From NCBI RefSeq assembly GCF_003013405.1, contig NZ_PXZL01000007.1:124001-188000 (forward strand): a stretch of DNA of 64,000 bases, read 5' to 3'. A program made the position numbers and the translations under genes. The notes beneath the pieces were generated by a model. That model did no database searches and was not told the DNA's origin. It saw nothing but the letters and a program-made list of their open reading frames with translations. Shown piece after piece: positions 30,743 through 38,994 of the stretch. Numbering within the stretch: position 1 is the first letter of the stretch; each line of letters starts with the position of its first letter. The stretch is from Brevibacillus formosus (GTDB lineage Bacteria > Bacillota > Bacilli > Brevibacillales > Brevibacillaceae).

Positions 30743-31822
30743 TTACACGGACAAGACACGGCCTCCAGCAGCCTTTTCCAAGCGATTCATCACGGCCATA
30801 CCTAACCCGTTTCGCGGGAAAGTCTCCCCAACAATATACTGCACTTCTCGATCGTCGAATTCTCGCAGCACTGCGTACAGCTGTTGGGCAACCGCCTCCA
30901 GATCCGCTTGTGATCCGACCACAAGAACGACATCTGCCGACACGTGGCTTTGCCAAAAGGGAGCTGTTTCTTCCGTTGCCAGCACACCCGTTTTTTGACC
31001 GTGTTGCTTCGCCTGTTGCAGCATGTCTTCCATTTTTGCCCGAACTTTTTCACTCTCTCCAGATACTAGCCACATTTCGCCTTCCGGAGCGTAATGCGTA
31101 TATTTCATCCCTGGAGAGCGCGGTGCCTCGGCTGCTCCCACTCGAAAAGAAGGATCGAGCTCCACATAGCCAATTACTGGTTCCATTTGCTCCCGTGTAA
31201 TGCCGCCTGGGCGTAGAATCATGGGCGGGTCCTGTGTCACATCAATCACAGTAGACTCTACCCCAACACCTGTTGCCCCACCATCGACCACTCCTGCTAC
31301 GCGTCCATCCAAGTCAGCCAATACATGCGCCGCAGTCGTAGGACTCGGACGTCCAGAGCGATTGGCGCTCGGAGCTGCAATCGGTACTCCCGCTTCCTTG
31401 ATCAAAGCCAAGGCAATCGGATGATCAGGCATGCGAACCCCGACTGAATCCAGTCCTGCCGTTACCAGCGAAGCTACCTGATCGGTTTTTGGCAAAATCA
31501 CTGTCAAGGGTCCAGGCCAAAACGCCTCCATCAGCTTTTTCCCTTTCTCCGGAACCTCACTTGCTACTGTGGACAACTGGTCCCAGGCTCCAATATGTAC
31601 AATCAGCGGATTATCGCTGGGTCTGCCTTTTGCTGTAAATATTTTTTCCACTGCTTCATTTGATAATGCATTCGCTCCCAAGCCATAAACCGTCTCTGTG
31701 GGAAACGCGACAACCGCCCCTTCTCGAAGAAAACGGGCTGCATCCACAATCTGTGCACAACTATGCTGATTTTCCACATCGTTATCCACAGACCAGACTT
31801 TTGTCACAAAATTCATTTCCAT
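30743..31822 (-). CDS. ywlC: Threonylcarbamoyl-AMP synthase (Sua5/YwlC type)
   Basis: This enzyme makes threonylcarbamoyl-AMP from Thr, bicarbonate and ATP for the t6A modification of tRNAs reading ANN codons. The N-terminal YrdC domain shows VVAFPTETVYGLGANA, IFTAKGRPSDNPLIVHI and SANRSGRPSPTTA. A C-terminal Sua5 domain (about 230-359) is joined by the MKYTHYAPEGE linker. Its length (359) is that of the two-domain Sua5 form. A SigA promoter and several DnaA boxes surround the start. Confidence 0.93.
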   Translation of the reverse strand: MEMNFVTKVWSVDNDVENQHSCAQIVDAARFLREGAVVAFPTETVYGLGANALSNEAVEKIFTAKGRPSDNPLIVHIGAWDQLSTVASEVPEKGKKLMEAFWPGPLTVILPKTDQVASLVTAGLDSVGVRMPDHPIALALIKEAGVPIAAPSANRSGRPSPTTAAHVLADLDGRVAGVVDGGATGVGVESTVIDVTQDPPMILRPGGITREQMEPVIGYVELDPSFRVGAAEAPRSPGMKYTHYAPEGEMWLVSGESEKVRAKMEDMLQQAKQHGQKTGVLATEETAPFWQSHVSADVVLVVGSQADLEAVAQQLYAVLREFDDREVQYIVGETFPRNGLGMAVMNRLEKAAGGRVLSV

Positions 31823-31924
31823 CGTTAAAAAATCCTTTCTCTAGCTCGTTTCTTTGTAAGGAGTGCCTTAAGTATAGATGTGCACAAAAAAGTTTTCAAC
31901 AGGCTGTGGGTAACTTGTGAATAA
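31770..31924. promoter_or_regulatory. DnaA-box cluster at the ywlC start
   Basis: Three sequences fit the relaxed DnaA box TTWTNCACA exactly: TTTTCCACA (31770-31778), TTATCCACA (31782-31790) and, on the minus strand, TTATTCACA (31916-31924). One-mismatch boxes include TTACCCACA (minus, 31905-31913), TTTTCAACA (31893-31901) and TTTGTCACA near 31802. The cluster spans the first 50 bases of ywlC and its promoter. Confidence 0.7.
31871..31899 (-). promoter_or_regulatory. Predicted SigA promoter of ywlC
   Basis: TTGAAA (31894-31899), 17 bases, TATACT (31871-31876) on the minus strand. A near-match DnaA box overlaps the -35. Confidence 0.7.
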
Positions 31925-32052
31925 CTTTTCTGAACAGCGTGGAAAAGGGAGCCTTGTTACCTTTTTTTAACTTCCTCCGTCTTAGCCTTGTAGTAGAATG
32001 AACACGAAAACAAAACAATAACTTTCCCTTTATCGAAAGGACCGTGAATGAA

Positions 32053-32850
32053 ATGTCATCTTTTAAATCCTTAGCTTCCAGCCTGCTTGGCACAGCTGTA
32101 TTGTTAACAGCCGTCGCTGCCCCAGTATTTGCAGCACCTGCTTTACCTGCAGCCTCCGCAAAACCAGCTGTGCAAGCGCCAAAGCCACAAGCAAACGGTG
32201 TCGTATTCACACCAAAAACCATTACGGTCGATACGAAAGAATTTCAAGGTAAAGTATCCATCCCAGTGATTAGCGGGATGAAGGATAAAGCTTTTGAAGC
32301 AAAACTGAACGCTGCTCTGCTGAAAGAAGCGCAAACAGGCTTGGCGGAAGGACAAAAAGCCGGCAAAGCAGATGCGGCAGAAGCGAAAAAGCACGGATGG
32401 GAGCCACGCCCTCATGCGCTCGACATCTCTTATGAGGTATACAATGCTGGCAATCTCGTTTCTTTCTCCGTACAGACGTACATATATACAGGCGGAGCAC
32501 ATGGCATGACGGATGTTACGTATTACAACATCGATAATCAAACCAAATCAAAACAATTGAAGCTGGCTGATCTGTTCCAGTCCGGCCATGACTACCGTAC
32601 CATTTTCAATCAAATCATTTTGCAACAAATAAAAGAAAAAACCGAGGCGGATGGCTTTAATCCTTACGATGGATTCGAAAGCATCAGAGAGGATCAAGGC
32701 TTCTCTTTTAAAGATGGCAACCTGATGATCCATTTTGGTCAATACGAAATTGCCGCCTATGCAGCGGGAATGCCAGAGTTCGCGATCCCTGCTCAGCGTT
32801 ACCAAGATTTGTTGAAGTCTGAGATTCGTGAGGCTTTATTCAAAAAGTAA
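32053..32850 (+). CDS. Secreted DUF3298/RsiV-type protein
   Basis: One of only two plus-strand genes. The 265-residue product has a signal peptide (SLLGTAVLLTAVAAPVFAAP) and a domain resembling the extracellular DUF4163-DUF3298 module of RsiV and PdaC, seen in VQTYIYTGGAHGMTDVTYYN and the LKLADLF segment. It lacks the N-terminal anti-sigma part of RsiV. ATG at 32053-32055 is chosen; AAAGGA is 11 bases upstream, while the GTG at 32044 is only two bases from it. Function of such free-standing proteins is unknown; the RsiV module binds lysozyme. It is followed by its own terminator. Confidence 0.8.
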   Translation: MSSFKSLASSLLGTAVLLTAVAAPVFAAPALPAASAKPAVQAPKPQANGVVFTPKTITVDTKEFQGKVSIPVISGMKDKAFEAKLNAALLKEAQTGLAEGQKAGKADAAEAKKHGWEPRPHALDISYEVYNAGNLVSFSVQTYIYTGGAHGMTDVTYYNIDNQTKSKQLKLADLFQSGHDYRTIFNQIILQQIKEKTEADGFNPYDGFESIREDQGFSFKDGNLMIHFGQYEIAAYAAGMPEFAIPAQRYQDLLKSEIREALFKK

Positions 32851-32862
32851 TCGCAGCAATTC

Positions 32863-32900
32863 AAAACGACACCTGCACGAGCGGCGGGTGTCGTTTTTTT
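32863..32900 (+). terminator. Intrinsic terminator of the DUF3298 gene
   Basis: AACGACACC and GGTGTCGTT arms followed by a T-run on the plus strand. Confidence 0.85.
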
Positions 32901-32909
32901 ATGTCCAGC

Positions 32910-33659
32910 TTAGGAGAGCCAGCCCTCGATTTTTTCCCATAAGTAAAATCTCACTTCTACTTCAGGAGCAGAGGCCGTTACTTCTTCTGCTTTTTCTACC
33001 TCTTCGGACTCTTCCACTTCTACTTTTGTTTGCTCAGCGTCCACTTTATTCGTTTCGGAATGTAGCTCTACTTCGTTTTCTTCTAGGGGTAAGACCGCTA
33101 CTTCCTCGGATACAGCTGCGGTCGTTTGCTCAGTTTCTTCAGGTTCTGGAGTTGGCTCTGCCTTTACAGCGTCGCCATTTGACATGTCAATAAAGCAGAG
33201 CGGCGGGAACAGGACACACCACCAGTTTTGACCTTTTGCCTCCCCGATTTGTACACGGACTGCTCGGTAATTACCCGCAGGGTACACATAGGAGCCGTAC
33301 AGCTTCGTCGGAAAAGGGACTTCGCCGAAATCGACTACAGCTTTGTAAGAAAAACCGCGTTTCTTGATCGTCTTGTCTACCACTTGTTGAAGGACAGGCA
33401 ATTGTGATTGAATCACTTGCTCTGCTTCCTCCAACGTCTCGATATCGTCCGCCCACGTATTCATTTGAGCGATAATCGCATCTCTGACTTCGCGCTTTAA
33501 CCATTGATCTTGGACAGAATCGCTGTTCGCAATAATGCGCAAGCGAACGGATTCCTGAGGGATCGGCCCATTATCCAACACATTGGCCGAAGTAAGCTGC
33601 CCCTCCCAGCTCATCATAAGCATAAACAGGCTAAACGCCATCAACAACATCCGTTTCAT
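32910..33659 (-). CDS. spoIIR: Stage II sporulation protein R
   Basis: SpoIIR is made in the forespore, exported, and activates the SpoIIGA protease so that pro-SigE is processed in the mother cell. The product has a signal peptide (MLLMAFSLFMLMMSWEG), the core RLRIIANSDSVQDQ and the GQNWWCVLFPPLCFIDMS signature. A Glu/Val/Thr-rich stretch of about 70 residues follows before the C-terminal VRFYLWEKIEGWL. The ATG at 33657-33659 follows GAGGGAG. I infer forespore (SigF) control from the family; I did not find a clear promoter. Confidence 0.93.
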   Translation of the reverse strand: MKRMLLMAFSLFMLMMSWEGQLTSANVLDNGPIPQESVRLRIIANSDSVQDQWLKREVRDAIIAQMNTWADDIETLEEAEQVIQSQLPVLQQVVDKTIKKRGFSYKAVVDFGEVPFPTKLYGSYVYPAGNYRAVRVQIGEAKGQNWWCVLFPPLCFIDMSNGDAVKAEPTPEPEETEQTTAAVSEEVAVLPLEENEVELHSETNKVDAEQTKVEVEESEEVEKAEEVTASAPEVEVRFYLWEKIEGWLS

Positions 33660-33770
33660 CGTTATCCGTCTCCCTCTATACTGATCTTCTCTCTTTAGCA
33701 ATCAGTATGGACGGATTCACACGATTTCAAACATTCATTCCCTATGTAAAAAAGGCGAGACGAGTCAGTG

Positions 33771-34661
33771 CTATCGTCTCACTCCGACAACAACCCGCTC
33801 AATCCCCGCCAAGTCTGGAACAATCTCTACCTCATCCATGACACCGGATGCCCTCATCAATGCCGCTACATCCCCAGCCTGATAAATGCCTACCTCAAAC
33901 GCTACGACCGCTCTATCTTTTAATAGACTCGGCAGCGCCTCACACAGGCGACGATAGCAATCCAGACCATCTTCACCGCCATCCAAAGCCAAGCGCGGTT
34001 CATGTACGCGCACTTCATCGTCCAGCTCCTCGACATCGCGGCTCGGGATATAAGGTGGATTGGACACGAGGATGTCTACCTTTTCGCCTGCTTCCAAAAG
34101 CGGCTGCACCAAATCCCCTTGTAGAAAGCGGACATCTGCCCCAAGACGACCTGCATTTTCCCGAGCAATTGCCGTTGCCTCAGGAGACAGGTCCACCGTA
34201 GTCACACGCCATTGCGGTTTTTCTAGCGCGAGTGTAATGCAGATGGCTCCGCTCCCTGTGCCGATATCCACCACCGCTAGCTCTTCGCTCTCAGGCCAGA
34301 GCTTTGCAGCGGCAGCCAGCACTTGCTCCACCAGTATCTCCGTTTCCGGTCTTGGGATCAGCACCCCTGGTCGCACCGTAAAAGGACGTCCGTAAAACTC
34401 CTGTTCGCCAAACATGTATTGCAATGGCTCGTTATTCGCCCTGCGCATGCACAGTCCGTCCAGCTTCACCAATGTTTCTGCATCGATTGAATCCGTCATC
34501 GCCATTAAAAAGCGTGTCCGATCCCAGTTGAGACAATGACGAATCATTAGCTCCGCTTCGAACAAAGGATCCTTCGTCCCTTTTTCCCGCAAAAAGGAAG
34601 AAGCCCGTAATAGGGCTTCTCGAATCGTCGTGACATCAGACCAATCAAGCTGAGTGTGCAT
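33771..34661 (-). CDS. prmC: Peptide chain release factor N5-glutamine methyltransferase
   Basis: PrmC methylates the glutamine of the GGQ motif in release factors. SAM-binding motif [17 protein letters not shown] and the catalytic NPPY in [14 protein letters not shown] are present, with an N-terminal helical domain that recognises the factor. Its start overlaps the end of prfA by 17 bases, so enzyme and substrate are coded together. Confidence 0.95.
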   Translation of the reverse strand: MHTQLDWSDVTTIREALLRASSFLREKGTKDPLFEAELMIRHCLNWDRTRFLMAMTDSIDAETLVKLDGLCMRRANNEPLQYMFGEQEFYGRPFTVRPGVLIPRPETEILVEQVLAAAAKLWPESEELAVVDIGTGSGAICITLALEKPQWRVTTVDLSPEATAIARENAGRLGADVRFLQGDLVQPLLEAGEKVDILVSNPPYIPSRDVEELDDEVRVHEPRLALDGGEDGLDCYRRLCEALPSLLKDRAVVAFEVGIYQAGDVAALMRASGVMDEVEIVPDLAGIERVVVGVRR

Positions 34662-35721
34662 GGCTTTTCAAAAGCTCCGTTTGTTCATGCAGGATCAGGT
34701 TGTCGATCACTTCATCCAATTCGCCTTCCAATACCGATTCCAGTCGGTGCAGGGTCAGACCGATGCGGTGGTCGGTCACGCGGCTTTGTGGATAGTTGTA
34801 CGTGCGGATGCGCTCGCTTCGGTCACCAGTACCCACCAAGCTTTTGCGCGTTGCATCTGCTTCCGCATTTTGTTGTTGCATGTAGAAATCATACAGACGA
34901 GCACGCAATACACGCAGCGCTTTGTCTTTGTTGGAATGCTGGGATTTCTCGTCCTGACAAGAAACCATGATCCCTGTAGGAATATGCGTTACGCGAACCG
35001 CAGACTTGGTCGTGTTAACGCTCTGACCGCCTGCACCACTGGAGCAGAACGTATCGATGCGGATATCTTTTTCGTGTACTTCCACTTCCACGTCTTCTGC
35101 TTCTGGCAGAACCAGAACAGTTGCAGTAGAAGTATGGATGCGCCCACCGGACTCAGTAGCCGGGATGCGTTGCACACGATGCGCGCCGCTTTCGAACTTC
35201 ATTTTGCTGTAGGCACCGCGGCCAGAAAGCGAGAAGACAATTTCCTTGTATCCGCCAATATCGGTTGGGCTTGCCTCCAGCACTTCAATTTTAAAAGCGT
35301 TGCGCTCCGCAAAACGCGTGTACATACGGAACAGCACCGCCGCAAACAGTGCAGCTTCATCGCCACCCGCGGCACCGCGGATTTCCACAATCACGTTTTT
35401 CTCATCGTTCGGGTCTTTTGGAAGCAACAGGATCTTCAAGCGATCTTCCAGTTGTTCCTTGCGTGCTGACAATTCGTTGAGTTCGAGCTTGACCATTTCA
35501 CGCATCTCGTCATCCAGCTTCTCTTCCAGCATCGCTTTGGCGTCATCAATTTGACTCACCACTGATTTATATTCACGGTATGTTGTTACCGTCTCTTCCA
35601 ACGAAGATTGTTCCTTGGACAGTTCACGCAAGCGTTTTGTATCACTAATGACGTCGGGGTCACATAGGAGATTGGTTACTTCTTCAAAACGCTCTTCGAC
35701 TGCAGATAAGCGTGTAAACAT
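34645..35721 (-). CDS. prfA: Peptide chain release factor 1
   Basis: RF1 ends translation at UAA and UAG. The GGQ motif is in [18 protein letters not shown], preceded by the codon-recognition domain. The ATG at 35719-35721 yields 358 residues; the open frame upstream to 35880 covers the promoter and is not coding. It leads the prfA-prmC unit. Confidence 0.97.
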   Translation of the reverse strand: MFTRLSAVEERFEEVTNLLCDPDVISDTKRLRELSKEQSSLEETVTTYREYKSVVSQIDDAKAMLEEKLDDEMREMVKLELNELSARKEQLEDRLKILLLPKDPNDEKNVIVEIRGAAGGDEAALFAAVLFRMYTRFAERNAFKIEVLEASPTDIGGYKEIVFSLSGRGAYSKMKFESGAHRVQRIPATESGGRIHTSTATVLVLPEAEDVEVEVHEKDIRIDTFCSSGAGGQSVNTTKSAVRVTHIPTGIMVSCQDEKSQHSNKDKALRVLRARLYDFYMQQQNAEADATRKSLVGTGDRSERIRTYNYPQSRVTDHRIGLTLHRLESVLEGELDEVIDNLILHEQTELLKSHAHSA

Positions 35722-35844
35722 TTTTATTTCACCCCATCGCAAAGAATAATAGCCTTTTGGCGCAGGCGAAGCCTTGGTAGCATGTATGTTAGATATGAAT
35801 TGCGATAAAATGCTATCTACCATAAAAACGGTTATAACAGATAA

Positions 35845-35873
35845 ATTATAGGAGGAATGGCGCGAGAAGTCAA
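35845..35873 (-). promoter_or_regulatory. Predicted SigA promoter of prfA
   Basis: TTGACT (35868-35873), 17 bases, consensus TATAAT (35845-35850) on the minus strand, giving a leader of about 115 bases. Confidence 0.75.
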
Positions 35874-35956
35874 AGTGCATTATAACTGGAAATGTTTTAC
35901 CGATGCCAAACAGGCCCGGCTATGCCGAGCCTTGCTACATACGTCCTGCTCACCTG

Positions 35957-36460
35957 TCAGCGATGGTAACCGTCATGCGAGGTTAAGTGAAAATCGTAAC
36001 GCGGGATTCTTTCCTGAAGAAGCGAAATCACCTGCTGCTCGATGGTTCGCGCTTGATTCGCAGTGATGTTATGCACAAGGTCAAGAGTAACATATGCATT
36101 GGCATCGCTGAGTGTGATGCGAGCGTTTTCCACACCTTTTACCGACATGGCCATCCTTTCCATATTGGTCACGTCGACTTGGGTATTACGTGAGTTCCAG
36201 TGGCCGATCACCATATTCGGATTTTGATTGCGTCCCATTAACGGGTCACGATCCGCAGCAACAGGCGCACGGCCTTGAAGTGTATTGCCGCTTTGATCCC
36301 CTCTGATCTTCATATTGTGCTGTGTATTTCTCACATCCGTACTATAGCCCTGTTGCCTAGCCGTATTTCCCCCGCATCCCACAGTGAGGACAGTCGTAAG
36401 TACAACCAAGCCCAGAACAACACGCGAGCTGCGCAAAAGCCAATTAGGCTGTGTCCGCAT
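35957..36460 (-). CDS. YhcN/YlaJ-type sporulation lipoprotein
   Basis: A 167-residue lipoprotein with signal peptide and lipobox LTVGC near residue 29. The C-terminal domain has the YhcN/YlaJ pattern (NMERMAMSVKGVENARITLSDANAYVTLDL), found in spore membrane or coat proteins and resembling small BON-like folds. The ATG at 36458-36460 has AGGAGG ten bases upstream. A GC-rich hairpin at about 35909-35927 may end it, but the T-run is weak. Confidence 0.85.
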   Translation of the reverse strand: MRTQPNWLLRSSRVVLGLVVLTTVLTVGCGGNTARQQGYSTDVRNTQHNMKIRGDQSGNTLQGRAPVAADRDPLMGRNQNPNMVIGHWNSRNTQVDVTNMERMAMSVKGVENARITLSDANAYVTLDLVHNITANQARTIEQQVISLLQERIPRYDFHLTSHDGYHR

Positions 36461-36545
36461 GAAAAAGCCACCTCCTGTTTTGCTTAGTCTGCGCATCGCC
36501 TCTTGGGCTCATGCACGGGACAAACAGGGGGTGGCTATGCTTTCG

Positions 36546-37121
36546 TTATTCGGCAACTGGAGGGGTATAGTAATGCTTGCGACAGACGCTGCTGTATGTA
36601 TCATTCCCAGCAATCTCAATCGTCTCCCCGGAGTAGACGGGTTGTCCATTTTTGAACTTGAGAATATGCGTTGCCTTTTTATTGCAATATACACAAACCG
36701 TTTTAATTTCTTCTACTTTATCAGCCTCGCATAGAAGGGCGGCGCTGCCAGGGAAGAGCTCATTCTTGAAGTTTTTCAACAAGCCATAGACGATTACGGG
36801 GATTCCCAGCTTGTCTACGATCCTGACGAGCTGATCCACATGGTGGCGACTGATGAACTGAGCCTCGTCAACCAACACGCAATGCGGCTTGACTGACTCT
36901 GCCTCTACGATTTGATACAGGTCCGTCTCTTCGCTAATCGGAATCGCTTCTCGGCTAATCCCAACACGCGAAGCCACTTTTCCCACGCCATAGCGATCAT
37001 CAACTGCTGGAGTAAACACTACTACTTTTTTCCCCGATTGCTCGTAGTTGTGGGCAACGGTCAATAATTGAATGGATTTGGAAGCATTCATTGCTCCATA
37101 CCGAAAATATAGTTGTGCCAC
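36546..37121 (-). CDS. tdk: Thymidine kinase, E. coli-like type with altered P-loop
   Basis: Thymidine kinase salvages thymidine to dTMP. The start is GTG at 37119-37121 behind AAAGGGAG. The opening MAQLYFRYGAMNASKS and the DDRYGVGKVASRVG and HCVLVDEAQFI segments resemble the E. coli type rather than the B. subtilis type (which begins CGSMFSGKSEEL). The P-loop reads G-A-M-N-A-S14-K15-S, with Ser in place of the usual Gly before Lys. Zinc-site cysteines CVYC and CRKHY are intact. Position between rho and prfA is as in B. subtilis. Confidence 0.9.
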   Translation of the reverse strand: MAQLYFRYGAMNASKSIQLLTVAHNYEQSGKKVVVFTPAVDDRYGVGKVASRVGISREAIPISEETDLYQIVEAESVKPHCVLVDEAQFISRHHVDQLVRIVDKLGIPVIVYGLLKNFKNELFPGSAALLCEADKVEEIKTVCVYCNKKATHILKFKNGQPVYSGETIEIAGNDTYSSVCRKHYYTPPVAE

Positions 37122-37149
37122 GTCTCTGTCTCCCTTTGCCTAAAAGTTG

Positions 37150-38604
37150 TTACTCAGTCTTTGCATGGCGTTCTTTTGCCTCCTGAAACAAGGCCATGGC
37201 CAGCTTTCTTCTTTGTGCATGGTCCACACAAGGAAGCGGGTAGTCGAAGCCAATCCTGCACTCTGCTTGCTCTTGGATATGCTCCGGCATGTCCCACGGT
37301 TTATGAATATATTGTAGAGGTACTTCACGCAGTACGGGAAGATATTTTTTGACGAAAACGCCGTCCGGATCAAACTTTTCCCCTTGTGTGACAGGATTAA
37401 AAATCCGAAAATAAGGTTGCGCATCGGTACCAGTCGAAGCACTCCACTGCCATCCCCCGATGTTTGCCGCTTCATCGAAATCGATCAAGTGCTGTGCGAA
37501 ATAGGCCATTCCCCAACGCCAATCCACAAGTAAATCCTTTGTCAAAAAGGAAGCAGTAATCATCCTCAGCCGATTGTGCATCCATCCCGTCTCATTCAAC
37601 TGCTTCATAGCAGCGTCCACAATCGGGTAGCCCGTCTCCCCATGGCACCAGCGAGCAAACAGGTCCTTCCTGTTCTCCCAAGCGACCTCTTCAAATTGTG
37701 GCAGGTAGGCATGGTTAGTCGTGTGTGGATGGAAATAAAGCACCTGCTGATAAAATTCTCTCCAAATGAGTTCCGTAAGAAAAGCTTCGATCGAGGTAAC
37801 CTGCTCACCCCGCGCATCAGCAAGCACTTCCTGTACGCTATGATACACCGTTCGTATAGACAGAGCACCTGCGTTTAGGGCAAAAGACAGCCGGGAGGTC
37901 GCATTCACTCCTGGCATGTCGCGTTGTTCTTTATACGTATAAATGTCACCATCTAAAAATTGCTGCAATCGTTTGCGTGCCGTTCGCTCCCCGAACTGCT
38001 CCATTTCCCACTCAGAGCCGTTCGGTCGTTTTCGTCCAAACACTTCCACAGTAGGGACTGGCTCACTCTCCAACTCCTTCAACCGATCAAATAGATTCCA
38101 ATTTGTCGGCTGAAGGAGTGGCCGGTCTTTGGGGAGCGTCTGCCAAACGCGGCGATAAGGTGTAAAAACCGCATACGGTGTCCGCTGCTTCGTCATAATT
38201 TCCCCGGGCTCATGCAATACCAAATCCTTGCATGTATGTACAAATACGCCTTGACTGCTCAACACTTCTGACACGAGCTCGTCTCGCTTGCGAGCCTCTG
38301 GCGTATAATCCCGATTGAAAAACAGCTTATTTGCACCCGTATCTTCCACTAATTGGCAGAGCACTTGATGTGGGTTGCCGTGGCGAATCAAGAGGCACCC
38401 TCCCAGTTGAGCCAAAGCTTCGTCGAGTGCAGCTATCGCAGAAAAATGTGCATGCAGTCGCTTATCCCCTACAGCCGCAGAACGACAAAGCGAATCCTCC
38501 ACTATATAAACAGGAATAATCGGATCACCTGTAAACGTAGCTGCGTGCAAAGCAGCATGGTCGTGCAAGCGCAGATCCCGACGGAACCAGACTATGGCAG
38601 TCAT
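37150..38604 (-). CDS. phrB: Deoxyribodipyrimidine photolyase, class I
   Basis: Photolyase repairs cyclobutane pyrimidine dimers with light energy through FADH-. The antenna domain opens AIVWFRRDLRLHDHAAL. The FAD domain has TSIEAFLTELIWREFYQQ and the signature WRWGMAYFAQHLIDFDEA followed by NIGGWQWSASTGTDAQPYF. ATG at 38602-38604 gives 484 residues. This gene is not part of the B. subtilis rho-prfA block and seems an insertion there. Confidence 0.93.
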   Translation of the reverse strand: MTAIVWFRRDLRLHDHAALHAATFTGDPIIPVYIVEDSLCRSAAVGDKRLHAHFSAIAALDEALAQLGGCLLIRHGNPHQVLCQLVEDTGANKLFFNRDYTPEARKRDELVSEVLSSQGVFVHTCKDLVLHEPGEIMTKQRTPYAVFTPYRRVWQTLPKDRPLLQPTNWNLFDRLKELESEPVPTVEVFGRKRPNGSEWEMEQFGERTARKRLQQFLDGDIYTYKEQRDMPGVNATSRLSFALNAGALSIRTVYHSVQEVLADARGEQVTSIEAFLTELIWREFYQQVLYFHPHTTNHAYLPQFEEVAWENRKDLFARWCHGETGYPIVDAAMKQLNETGWMHNRLRMITASFLTKDLLVDWRWGMAYFAQHLIDFDEAANIGGWQWSASTGTDAQPYFRIFNPVTQGEKFDPDGVFVKKYLPVLREVPLQYIHKPWDMPEHIQEQAECRIGFDYPLPCVDHAQRRKLAMALFQEAKERHAKTE

Positions 38605-38633
38605 CGTTTGTCCTCCCGAAAAAATCAGTTCCA

Positions 38634-38670
38634 GAAAAAGACAAAACCAGGCAGATTGCTCTACCTGGTT
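38634..38670 (-). terminator. Intrinsic terminator of rpmE
   Basis: AACCAGG and CCTGGTT arms followed by TTGTCTTTTT on the minus strand. Confidence 0.75.
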
Positions 38671-38687
38671 GTTCCCATACATTCTGA

Positions 38688-38888
38688 TTAGGACAGATTG
38701 TATTTGCGTTTGAAACGGTCTACACGGCCGCCTGCATCAACGAATTTTTGTTTTCCTGTGAAGAAAGGATGGCAGTTGGAGCAGATCTCCACTTTCAACG
38801 CTTGTTTCACGGAACCGGATTCAAATTCGTTACCGCATGCGCAGCTAACTGTTACTACGTTGTACTTAGGATGAATGTCTTGTTTCAT
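38688..38888 (-). CDS. rpmE: Ribosomal protein L31, zinc-binding type
   Basis: L31 is a large-subunit protein bridging to the small subunit. The 66-residue product has the zinc ligands as CAC near residue 16-18 and CSNC near 36-39, so it is the zinc-containing form and could serve as a zinc reserve. It lies between rho and tdk as in B. subtilis. Confidence 0.95.
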   Translation of the reverse strand: MKQDIHPKYNVVTVSCACGNEFESGSVKQALKVEICSNCHPFFTGKQKFVDAGGRVDRFKRKYNLS

Positions 38889-38994
38889 CTTATCTACACC
38901 TCTTTCCGCCCTGAATCGTTTGCCGAAACAGAGTTATATAAACACATAACAGATAGTAGCATGAAACACTGCCGAAATGCAACTGGTTGGCCGA

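Noticed and set aside
35857-36066. Plus-strand 69-codon frame preceded by AGGAGG
   Set aside because: AGGAGG is only one base from the ATG and is the spacer of the prfA promoter on the other strand. The frame then runs over the yhcN-type gene.
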